From positions 13,777,628 through 13,841,627 of the forward strand of contig NC_087075.1 of assembly GCF_026151205.1 (NCBI RefSeq): a stretch of DNA of 64,000 nucleotides. Reading direction: 5' to 3'. Under the pieces are notes generated by a model, which was not told the DNA's origin, did not search any database, and saw only the letters and a list, made by a program, of their open reading frames with translations. Both the position numbers and the translations under genes were made by a program. Below are positions 47,001-56,986 of this stretch, piece by piece. The stretch comes from Bolinopsis microptera. Lineage: Eukaryota; Ctenophora; Tentaculata; Lobata; Bolinopsidae. The first letter of the stretch is position 1. Each line of letters opens with the position of its first letter.

Positions 47001-50000
47001 CTTTAAGAGTTTCTGTACTGCAAGCTTTCAAAACTGTTGAACATCCGCATTCAGGTTGATTGTATATGCGAACATCAGAAGACACTCCAAACGCGTCCCC
47101 CTTAAATCTTGAAAGACGAGATTTTGTTGATAAAGTGCTTCTTCCTCCATTGAGCGTGAGTGTCTCAAAAGACCGGAAGGATAGTGTTCCATATTTATCT
47201 GTTGATATCGTTTCTCCATCATCACAATCATCAACTCCAGGTTCTACCTCATAAGCTAAGTCGTCCTCGTCCTCGAGGCATCCAGCTTCATCATCTACAG
47301 CTTCCCAAGAAAGTTCTTGGCCATGGACGATTGGCTTCCCACTCCGTTCTTCAGGATCTGCGACTGCGGCGAACACAGGGAAATTGTTTCTTTTCCCTTC
47401 TCGAATGCAGTCCCTCGATGCCCTGTCCAGCGTTTTTGCCAACTTGCCTAGGCTTATCATACCACCAGTCCATTTTACTCGTTCTGCTTTCTGGCCTGTA
47501 GATTTAACCTTTTTGAGGTGAACTGTAGGATGCAAAACTGTACTTCCACGTGCATGTGCAATTGCAGATGTGTCTTCATGTAATGATAAAGCACTGTACA
47601 CATTCTTTCTCTCCATTCCATGGGCCATAGTTATCGCATCCATATATCTTGAGCGACCAGATGAAAAAGAAACCCGAATAAATGCAAACAGCTGCTCATT
47701 CTGATCACTTCCAAGGTAATAAGTGACGATTTCAGCATTAGGGAATTGCTTCTTCAGCAGAGTTAAATACAAAACAAGACCGTCACAAGTACATATAATA
47801 TCAAGGTACGTCTGATTTCTACTTCTCTTTCAAAGTAACGAAAAATGTTTTTTCTCAAACAGTTCCATCTTTATTATACTTTATAGTTTAGAGTCTAATT
47901 TGGCATGATATCAGATCATGTGATATTACATGGCCCCATGGAGAGCATTGCCAGAGCAATTGGCCAGAGAGCTCCATAGAAGTAAGGGGCCTACTCTAGC
48001 CAACAGCTCTAATACATTTCCTTCCTCAACTTCATTTTCTTCATCTAACTGCTGCTGCTGCTCAGCAACTACTTGACAGCTGGCACAGTGACAATTGTCT
48101 GCGTAGTGTATCTGTTAGCCTCAATTTTGCCTCAAGGAGGGAAGGTAGCCTCAATCCAACCTCACATAAGTTTCGATAAAGTCTCAATAACCTTCGAGCT
48201 ACAATTACAAGTTTTATAGTGGGTCTATAACATGTTTCCGTACATTAAAGTTAAAACTTAAAATGCGGCTGAATCATTTATTAGCCTCATTTTGGCCTCC
48301 TACAAGAAGACTCTGCGATTTCTGAAATGTTGAGCTTGAAGAGGATGAATAAATTTTTATTGTTGACACATTAGATAGTCACAATACCGAACATGCTCGA
48401 AAATATATACAAAAGTATACTTGTTAGCCTCATTTCACCCTCTCACAAGGTGGTTAGCCTCATTTTCACCTCGAAAATTTGAAGCTTAAATACCGATTAA
48501 ATATAATCCCAAGGAATTTCATGTGCAACATGGATATCAAGTAACGTGTGAGCTGTTAACTTGTTTCCGTACATTAAAGTTAAAATGCGGTTGAATTATT
48601 TATTAGCCTCATTTTGGCCTCCTACAAGTAGACTCGGCGATTTCTGAAATGTTGAGTTTGAAGAGGATGAATCAATCTTTATTGTTGACATATTAGATAG
48701 TCACAATACCGAACCAACTCGAAAATATACACAAAAGTATACTAGTTAGCCTCATTTCACCCTCTCAAAAGGTGGTTAGCCTCATTTTCACCTCGAATAT
48801 TTAAAGCTTAGATCTCGATCAAGTATAATCACTATGGATTATACTTGCAACTTGGATATCATGGACGTAACATGAGAAAGTTCTTTTTTGAAAGTGGTGA
48901 GGCTAATTTGTTAGCCTCAATTAGTCAATTGTCCCTCGCAGTTAAATCACTCCTACTGAGTCTAGTGAGTGAGCTAGGAGGTCGCCGAACATCTCATTTT
49001 AAAGCCGTATCGATTTTCTATGCGCATACCAAAAATCAAATGCGTAACTAAAACAGAAATGAAATTACAGAAGATTTAAATTTTTTGTCAAAAAACGAAC
49101 TTTTAGGGGTGTTTCTAATGACCAGGGTCAGTACAATAAATAGAGATAAAGGTGGACAGTACTAGTGGGGTGCAGACTATTCGTTATTAAATTCTCAGTT
49201 CAAAGTTTTAAAATTTCATATTTCGAATGGCATAGAATGGAGAAGAATGGCATAAAAATCATCAAATGGCATAGAAATTTCATGGCATAAATGGAAATTT
49301 TGTTTGGCCAATTCTCCATTATGCCATTTATGCCATTGGTACCCCCCCCCCCCCTACTTAATGAAAATTACTTTACTAAAAGTTTACTAATTAACGCTAA
49401 TTGTACATTAATTAATCTAATTGTAGTATACCTGTCATGAAGTCCGAGGTAACGAAGGGCCGAAGAACTATCGAGTGCTTTGTCGAGGGGTCATGACGAC
49501 TTGCTCTGACGGTAAACAGTATATAATTATCTGTAATTAGTTAATTACTTGAGCTGATTAGTAATAAGGTAGTTATTTTAGTTTAAAATTAATTAGTTTA
49601 TTAAGTTAGTTTATTAATTATTAGATTAATTAAGTGAATTAATCAATTAGTTATGCGGTTTGCTCTTAAATTGTCGCAACTGAGATTAGAAGAAGACGAA
49701 CAATAGGTAAGCGAGATGTTCTGAACCTAAAAATAAATTATGTTAATAATGTTATCGTTGAATGGTTATTGGTTATAGTCACGTGGTTATAGTCAGAGAG
49801 ATATTTACCGGTCAAAGTGGAGAGGAAGGAGCACTACTGGCATCTGACTGACCAGTTTCAGAGCGTCGTGCTGTCTCAACATGTCCATAGCGGCACTGTC
49901 TGCTTCCTGAGTGATCAGTGATCACGTGACATTAGTTCCACTTCAATTTCATCATTAACATAATTTGTGACGTCACAATACATTTTTAATATTATATGAC

Positions 50001-53000
50001 GTCACGAGGGACTATGATGACGTCACTTACCCTGAGTCTAGAGATAGCACCGGGGTTAAGGAGTGTTGGTGTTATGTCACGTACTGGTCCCTCAATCTTG
50101 TCACCGAACACGAAACAGCATCTGGACAGTGTGGAGGTTAGATGATCGGCCAACAATTATAACATTACCCCCCCCCCCCCTCCCCCTGATTTTTCCGATT
50201 TTTCCGACCTCACAAAATGTACAAAATTATAATAATAATATAATGATTGAATAATATAATCTTTAGATATATAAATAATAAATATTATTTAGACTATAAA
50301 ATAACCTGTTAACATTAGGACAGAGCATTGTGACTAGCTTCGTGAGATGACTGAGGACATCCCACTTAACTTGAGCTCCTGTTTCACAACTGAAGGCTGC
50401 AGCGTAACTGTACGTCCTCCCGTCACCCTGGACAGTGGAGAAGGTTAATTGATTAATTAATTAGTGAATTAGTTAATTAATTAACTGATTAACTGTATGT
50501 TCTCCCCAGCTGATAAGTTAGGATTTACCTGTACCCCCACAGTTCTGACGGGCAGTAACACTGGGTATATTCTAGGATTTACCTGGACCCCCACAGTTCT
50601 GACGGGCAGTAACACTGGGTATATTCTAGGATTTACCTGGACCCCCACAGTTCTGACGGGCAGTAACACTGGGTATATTCTAGGATTTACCTGGACCCCC
50701 ACAGTTCTGACGGGCAGTAACACTGGGTATATTCTAGGATTTACCTGGACCCCCACAGTTCTGACGGGCAGTAACACTGGGTATATTCTAGGATTTACCT
50801 GTACCCCCACAGTTCTGACGGGCAGTAACACTGGGTATATTCTAGGATTTACCTGTACCCCCACAGTTCTGACGGGCAGTAACACTGGGTATATTCTAGG
50901 ATTTACCTGGACCCCCACAGTTCTGACGGGCAGTAACACTGGGTATATTCTAGGATTTACCTGGACCCCCACAGTTCTGACGGGCAGTAACACTGGGTAT
51001 ATTCTAGGATTTACCTGGACCCCCACAGTTCTGACGGGCAGTAACACTGGGTATATTCTAGGATTTACCTGTACCCCCACAGTTCTGACGGGCAGTAACA
51101 CTGGGTATATTCTAGGATTTACCTGGACCCCCACAGTTCTGACGGGCAGTAACACTGGGTATATTCTAGGATTTACCTGGACCCCCACAGTTCTGACGGG
51201 CAGTAACACTGGGTATATTCTAGGATTTACCTGGACCCCCACAGTTCTGACGGGCAGTAACACTGGGTATATTCTAGGATTTACCTGGACCCCCACAGTT
51301 CTGACGGGCAGTAACACTGGGTATATTCTAGGATTTACCTGGACCCCCACAGTTCTGACGGGCAGTAACACTGGGTATATTCTAGGATTTACCTGTACCC
51401 CCACAGTTCTGACGGGCAGTAACACTGGGTATATTCTAGGATTTACCTGTACCCCCACAGTTCTGACGGGCAGTAACACTGGGTATATTCTAGGATTTAC
51501 CTGGACCCCCACAGTTCTGACGGGCAGTAACACTGGGTATATTCTAGGATTTACCTGTACCCCCACAGTTCTGACGGGCAGTAACACTGGGTATATTCTA
51601 GGATTTACCTGGACCCCCACAGTCCTGACGGGCAGTAACACTGGGTATATTCTAGAATTTACCTGTACCCCCACAGTTCTGACGGGCAGTAACACTGGGT
51701 ATATTCTAGGATGGTCCTTTAAACTGATCAGGAATTCCCTCTTAGCGTCCGTCAGCTGGGCCTCTAAGCTATTTAACATCTGAGATTGCTGAGGAGAGAA
51801 AAAGGTGTTTCTGTTATTAATTGGTTAATAAAAAAGAGAGAAAATTTGTCATACCTATATTTGTAAAAGCAAAAGTATGCCTTGTTTGAATCTTCCCCCA
51901 TAAAATAACTATAATATTTATTTTAAATGGAAGTTCATTAAATGACTATCCTTCATGAAAACAGAAAACAGAAAACAAAAACAAAAACAAAAAACAGAAA
52001 ACAGAAACAGAAAACAGAAAACAGAAAACAGAAAACAGAAACCAACAGTGGTTCGAAGTCGATGATAGGAGCAGATAAGGTTGAGACGGTTGTTAAAGTC
52101 GTTATAATTCTCCAAATACCAAGGGTAAAGGTCCAACTGACATATTATCCTGGGACCCAAACCTGGACCTGACAAGTTTTTAATAGTTAATATAGTTAAT
52201 ATAGTTAATATAGTTAATATAGTTAATATAGTTAATATAGTTAATATAGTTAATATAGTTAATATAGTTAATATAGTTAATATAGTTAATATAGTTAATA
52301 TAGTTAATATAGTTAATATAATAGTTAATATAGTTAATATAGTTAATATAGTTAATATAGTTAATATATAGTTAATATAGTTAATATAGTTAATATAGTT
52401 AATATAGTTAATATAGTTAAGGGGACATACACCAAAAGCTTTTTTGCCCTGGCCCTGCTGTTAACGTCATATTAAGAAAGTATACATAAAAACAATAAGA
52501 TTTGATACATTAAAAATTATTTTTGAGGACCCGCACTTTCGAAAAAATTATTATTTTCTTTTTCGAAAATTTTGGAAATTTTGAGAAGTCTGTCACTGTA
52601 ATACCGATATTTCGGTCATCTTAAAAGTCTTTTGGCTGTTTTTGTTACTGAAGATTACTTACAATCCGTACAAGAAATCCACGAAAGGATTATATAATTG
52701 AACAATATATGACGAAGTTACAGACCAAACAAGGTCGAAAAATAAAAATTGAAATTTTTGTAAAAATCAAAGTTGTATATTTTACCATTCACCCAGGTCA
52801 TAAGATATCGCTTCAAAAATTCTTGTGAGTGTAGCTGATGATCATATACAACTTTGTGGAACAGGATTTCTCTCAATTTTGAGTTTTAAGGTATGAAATG
52901 TGGCCTCAAACGACTTAGTAAAATTCATCGTAAAAAGGGCCAAACATGGCAGATTTAAGGATTAAAATGCCTATAACTCACAAAGTATCAGTTTTTTTGA

Positions 53001-56000
53001 AATAATTGTTACAGAATCGTAATCAGCTTGAAAAGACGAATCTTTTAGTACCAATTATGTGATTTTAGAAGACAAATTGTCTTAAATAATTTTCTAGCTC
53101 GAACACAAGGGTCCCCCCTTGTATAAATTTTGTACAAATTGTACACATTTTTTTACAAATTTTGTGTCTTTAACTATTATAAATTTGGTACTAAAAGATT
53201 CGTCTTACCAAGCTGATTACGATCCTGTAAAAATTATTTCAAAAAAACTGATACTTTTTGAGTTATAAGCATTTTAAGACTTAAATCTGCCATGTTTGGC
53301 CCTTTTTACGATGAATTTTACTAAGTCGTTTGAGGCCACATTTCATACCTTAAAACTCAAAATTGAGAGAAATCCTGTTCCACAAAGTTGTATATGATCA
53401 TCAGCTACACTCACAAGAATTTTTGAAGCGATATCTTATGACCTGGGTGAATGGTAAAATATACAACTTTGATTTTTACAAAAATTTCAATTTTGCTTCT
53501 CTCGACCTTGTTTGGCCTGTAACTTCGCCATCTATATTTTCATTATAAAATCCTTTGAAGGGCTTCTTGTACGGATTGTAAATAATGTTCAGTTAAAAAA
53601 TCAGTCAATAAACGTTTAAAATGACCGAAATATCGGTATTACAGTGACAGACTTCTCAAAATTTCCAAAAATTTCGAAAAAGAAAATATTTATTTTTTCG
53701 AAAGTGCGGGTCCTCAAAAATAATTTTTAATGTATCAAATCTTATTGTTCTTATGTATACTTTCTTAATATGACGTTAACAGCAGGGCCAGGGCATAAAA
53801 GCTTTTGGTGTATGTCCCCTTAATATAGTTAATATAGTTAATATAGTTAATATAGTTAATATAGTTAATATAGTTAATATAGTTAATATAGTTAATATAG
53901 TTAATATAGTTAATATATAGTTAATATAGTTAATATAGTTAATATAGTTAATATAGTTAATATAGTTAATATAGTTAATATAGTTAATGTAGTTAATATT
54001 TGTTAAGTTGGTAAACTAAATAGGCTGTTGAAAGTATAGTTGGTTTGATAGATGTTTGGTATATATAATACTGAATGATTATTATTCGTTCCAAAAATTA
54101 CCACATCGGGCCCATCAGATTGGTTATACCATGTACTTAAAAAGATCGATATAATAAGAATTTCGCCGCAGTTAAACCACGCACGATCAATTTTCCCTAC
54201 GATGTACTTGTATACCTTTAATTCTTTTGAGTGAAAAGTGTTACTGGAAAAAAGTGCAACATATTTACATAATATGTTATTTATAAATGAGTGGGATTCG
54301 TGCATGGTAAAAATTGACGATTTATTTGACCAATGTAAGAATGTAGCGCCGCGCATCAACAATAAATGAATCCAGAAGATTGCGGAAAATAACTTTGCGA
54401 AGGAGGAATTTCACTGTAATTAATTAACACATGGCTAGCGTCGCGCGCAGCATAACAGACGCTTCCTATACACATAATGATAGTATAGGGGAGTGGTCTA
54501 TATTGCGAAGGAGCAGACTTTTGTCATCAACGCAGGTCCATCGGGCCACCTCATATATCCAAACCCGAATACTTATTCCCAACGATCTTTTTGCCTTCGG
54601 CAAGAGTAGGGAAAAAAATTCATTACAACACTTGTCTAATACATTACCTGGGAAAGGGTGTCTGTTAACTAGTTCAGCTGGAAGGCTCAATTCTCTCCCT
54701 AGTTCCCTAACCTCATCCTTATAAAATGTTCTCAGAGGCTCTATTATTTTCCCCTGAAAGATGTACTTAATTAAACAAAACAAAGCTGTTTTCCATAAAT
54801 TATCCCCAAATAGGAAGAAAAATCCTTGAAATTAATAATATAGCACATGTTACTAATATTAGTAATAATAAATATTTTTATAAATTCTTTAGGTCGCGAA
54901 CAATACCTTACCGCATTCCTGAACTCCCTAGCAAGAGGACTGTCATTGTGATGAGTTTTAATGGTGTCAGCCATGGAAGAGGATAGTTTAGACCCGGACT
55001 CTATAAGATCAGGAGCTAAGGTTCCTTGAGCCAGAACAAACTTGTCTTTGTCAAGATCGTTTAGCAACTCCGACATTATCTAGGGTTTTAATTATGAATT
55101 AGTTAAATAATCAAAAGCAATCCAAGGTTATTGTTTTGTCTGATTGAACTTTGAAGTCGATGAATACTTGCCAGTTGCCAAACAGTGAGCCATTTGCTTC
55201 AAGAATAAAATTAAACATCATTGTAAAAAGAAGCGAATAAGGGAAATAACGACAATATAAATTTAATATAAGATCAAACATACAAGATAATTAATGTAAC
55301 AAACTGATCATACCTGCATAAAGACATCTCCAATGATCCTCCTCTTCTGCTCAGGATCCACCACAGTGTTCAAACACTCACTCAGCTGAGCGTTCTTACA
55401 TCCCTCCAGGTGCACCCACGTCTTACCGTTTAGGAACCTATACGCGCAATCAACACCTGAAATAGGAAGGATTTAGGAACCTGTACGCGCAATAACACCT
55501 GAAATAGGGGGGATTTAGGAACCTGTACGCGCAATCAACACCTAAAATAGGGGGGATTTAGGAACCTGTACGCGCAATCAACACCTAAAATAGGGAGGAT
55601 TTAAGAACCTGAACGTAAAATAGTTATAAAAGAGTCCTAAGAAGCTTGTAGCCCAGGACCCTATCCTTAACTCTGATCCCAACCCTAATCATAACTCTAA
55701 TCCCATACCAAAACCTTCACTCTAACTCTACTGAGGCTCTGGGAAGCAAGGTCAAAAGGAAATCGCGGCACGTGCGGAATCGCGTGAGTTAAAGGAAATA
55801 ACCCTCATGAGTTATTTCCTTTAACTCAGAGGGTAAAGGAAATAATTTTTCCCATTCTCTACGACAAATTTGTTAAGTGAGATTTGGAACAATGGGAACA
55901 TTGATCAATTGTTAAGACAGTTGACAATTAATCTATATTATAACTTTATAGCATACCTTTGCGAACACAATATGGACAAAAACTCATGAGGGTAAAGGAA

Positions 56001-56643
56001 ATAATTCTACGAACATAGTTTATATACATACATTATTATTTGATTGTTTCACACTTTTCACATTTCATAATTTTATTACTAGGTGGAGATGATGTTATTG
56101 AGACTTTGGGCGGCCAAAAAACTCCTGTTCTGAAAGTTGTCCTTTGTACTTGTTTCACTGACCCACGCTTTTTAGCATTTATACATTTCGGCCCATTTTA
56201 TATGTTTGTTCGAATTGCTGTACATTTGTATACTTGCTATTTTGTAAAAGTTTCAAATCAAATCAAATCAATAGTGAAAAACTTATACAAAGGATGCCAT
56301 AATGCTGGCAACAGTAACCACCTCTGCATCTGAGTCGTACACACAAACCAACTAGCAAGTCATAATTACATTTACCCTACAAACCAGTCCACCCCTAATT
56401 CATAATTCTATTCGTGCAAAAACATTATCTTTCGCTGCGATTTTTTGAGATTTTGGCCTAAATAATCGCGGTTTTCTTTTGTCCTTGCTGGGAAGCAATG
56501 TTCCGAGGCAGGAAAATGGGTACCACCAGCAGACTCACGTTTTACATCAAGACCGAGGGCCTTCAGCGCTTTGACCACCAGAGTGCTTTCATTCTTACGC
56601 ATCAGCCCATTGTCAATGTGTATAGCTAGGACACGTCCAGCAC
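44007..56643 (-). CDS. GMP synthase (glutamine-hydrolysing), 3' twelve exons
   Basis: Complement join 56539..56643, 55314..55456, 54912..55079, 54648..54753, 52047..52168, 51663..51788, 50306..50427, 50031..50121, 49809..49906, 49432..49499, 44325..44391, 44007..44079; all phases agree. It encodes the ATP-pyrophosphatase and dimerisation parts: [89 protein letters not shown], and the typical C-terminus [10 protein letters not shown]. The enzyme makes GMP from XMP in the cytosol. The glutaminase half and the P-loop SGGVDS are not visible, so 5' exons lie beyond the window or are lost. GPGLAIR of the family reads GPGLGPR here. Exon 51663-51788 is followed by 21 extra donor copies. No poly(A) signal was assigned. 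Confidence 0.88.
44801..45250 (-). CDS. Nested secreted Cys-rich protein
   Basis: An intronless 149-aa frame lies inside the 5-kb GMP synthase intron, on the same strand. The start is either residue 1 or the Met at residue 12, which begins a good signal peptide ([14 protein letters not shown]). The mature part holds about nine Cys in [38 protein letters not shown] and QCSAF. I do not recognise the family. GC and codon use look coding compared with the surrounding intron. It is probably a secreted peptide. Confidence 0.65.
   Translation of the reverse strand: MCPFLNLVPQVMFCLLSLFLSVATAIEPVPVTNSPVIVATSTVCPVCRDYSALIIKYTSSYPRITLPFPPTIIRSCVRTLGSPYNTPCSDGKVCKIFNAWRWTEVDHVTYEDEDVTQIGCYYSSETCETEFAGFQCSAFLYSSLLKNDG
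46840..47829 (-). CDS. Transposon-encoded protein fragment
   Basis: Open frame of about 330 codons with no clear ATG at its 5' end. It reads through [20 protein letters not shown], then [36 protein letters not shown], and ends with two Cys pairs ([16 protein letters not shown]). '[12 protein letters not shown]' followed by 'GRSR' resembles the C-terminal part of P-element/THAP9-type transposases, but this is only a resemblance. The 5' end is missing or was in another exon. Probably a partial transposase or accessory protein of the surrounding element. Confidence 0.55.
   Translation of the reverse strand, partial: KRSRNQTYLDIICTCDGLVLYLTLLKKQFPNAEIVTYYLGSDQNEQLFAFIRVSFSSGRSRYMDAITMAHGMERKNVYSALSLHEDTSAIAHARGSTVLHPTVHLKKVKSTGQKAERVKWTGGMISLGKLAKTLDRASRDCIREGKRNNFPVFAAVADPEERSGKPIVHGQELSWEAVDDEAGCLEDEDDLAYEVEPGVDDCDDGETISTDKYGTLSFRSFETLTLNGGRSTLSTKSRLSRFKGDAFGVSSDVRIYNQPECGCSTVLKACSTETLKVFKSQQNFATGVVRFISYKSCPMKYYCQEHSLINGSPNVWLLVEDKYIRCIVP
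48232..48870. repeat. 330-bp tandem duplication inside the transposon
   Basis: A segment beginning GTTTCCGTACATTAAAGTTAA at 48232 recurs from about 48566 with few changes. It includes TTAGCCTCATTTTGGCCTCC and CTCATTTCACCCTCTC. The wider region is studded with AGCCTCA words. Confidence 0.8.
50519..51712 (-). repeat. 54-bp x 22 minisatellite made of a GMP synthase exon end plus its 5' splice site
   Basis: Each unit (minus strand) encodes [15 protein letters not shown] and then CAG|GTAAATCCT. The donor is found every 54 bp from 51663 down to 50529, exactly 21 intervals with no indel. Units differ mainly at one base (GTACAG or GTCCAG before the donor). The units are open in frame because 54 is a multiple of three. 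The borders share the 6-bp word ATCCTA found once in the exon and once in the native intron (51707-51712 and 50519-50524). Confidence 0.95.
51955..52046. repeat. (GTTTTCT)n tract at a GMP synthase 5' splice site
   Basis: On the minus strand the exon ends ACCACT|gttggtttctg, and the intron continues as repeats of GTTTTCT for about 85 nt. Confidence 0.85.
52180..54000. repeat. TTAATATAG satellite interrupted by a foldback element
   Basis: 9-bp units fill 52180-52420 and 53820-54000 in the same phase on both sides of the element at 52421-53819. Confidence 0.95.
52421..53819. mobile_element. 1.4-kb foldback element with TTAA duplication
   Basis: Two inverted arms of about 635 bp (52421-53055 and 53184-53819) are nearly identical around a loop of about 130 bp. 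The ends are GGGGACATACACCAAAAGCT and its inverse. TTAA lies at both borders (52417-52420, 53820-53823), and the satellite register shows that it was duplicated. No transposase is inside. TTAA targeting suggests mobilisation by a piggyBac-like transposase, which is inference. Confidence 0.85.
55429..55610 (-). repeat. 43-bp x 4 repeat containing a GMP synthase 3' splice site
   Basis: Copies begin near 55429, 55472, 55514, 55557 and 55600 (partial). On the minus strand each holds CTATTT(C/T)AG|GTGTTGATTGCGCGTA, the acceptor and first bases of exon 55314-55456. Unit length is 42-43, so upstream acceptors would shift the frame. Confidence 0.9.
55611..56538. other. GMP synthase intron, no other gene seen
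   Basis: Contains a run of CCCTAA-like words (about 55660-55740) and repeated CATGAGGGTAAAGGAAATAA-type segments near 55805-56005. The short plus-strand frame at 56040-56333 shows no coding character. Confidence 0.5.
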
Positions 56644-56986
56644 CTGTAATTGTTAGTGTCATTTGTATAATAATTATAGTTATTACTATTATAATAATAG
56701 TGTGGAACCCTCACGCAGTTAACGTTTGTACTATAATAGTATAACATGCTGTAATGTTAATGTGTGCAATGTATGGTAAAGTATTGAATATTGGTGCTCT
56801 GCAAATAAGCGAAACACGAAAACAGACATCTTTTAATGTTGTGCAGTTTCATTTGTTTGACTAGATATATGCTATAATCTTCTTTAAATTGAACTTAAAT
56901 TATTGAACTTGAATCGGACTCAAATTGAATTTGAATTAAACTAAAATCTTTAAATTAAAAGGATCATAGGTACTTATTTCAGCGAC

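Larger units (their letters stand above)
46449..49350 (-). mobile_element. 2.9-kb DNA transposon with 8-bp target duplication
   Basis: Flanks CCCCTACT at 46441-46448 and 49351-49358 are identical. The ends are G-run plus TACCAATGGCATA and its inverse TATGCCA..TTGGTA plus C-run. Each end holds a foldback block of about 115 bp (AATGGCATAGAATGGAGAAG...) present in the same orientation at both ends. The interior carries a transposon-type ORF (46840-47829) and a tandem duplication. An 8-bp duplication fits hAT or P-type elements. It sits in a GMP synthase intron. Confidence 0.75.

Noticed and set aside
47160..47501. Plus-strand frame opposite the transposon protein
   Set aside because: Shadow of the minus-strand frame, with no independent coding features.
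50497..51783. 428-codon plus-strand frame across the GMP synthase minisatellite
   Set aside because: It is the antisense of the 54-bp repeat, open only because the unit length is a multiple of three and stop-free. The minus strand matches a known enzyme.
53363..53548. Short frame in the foldback element
   Set aside because: It lies in the arm of a non-coding inverted repeat; the mirrored arm has no corresponding conserved frame.
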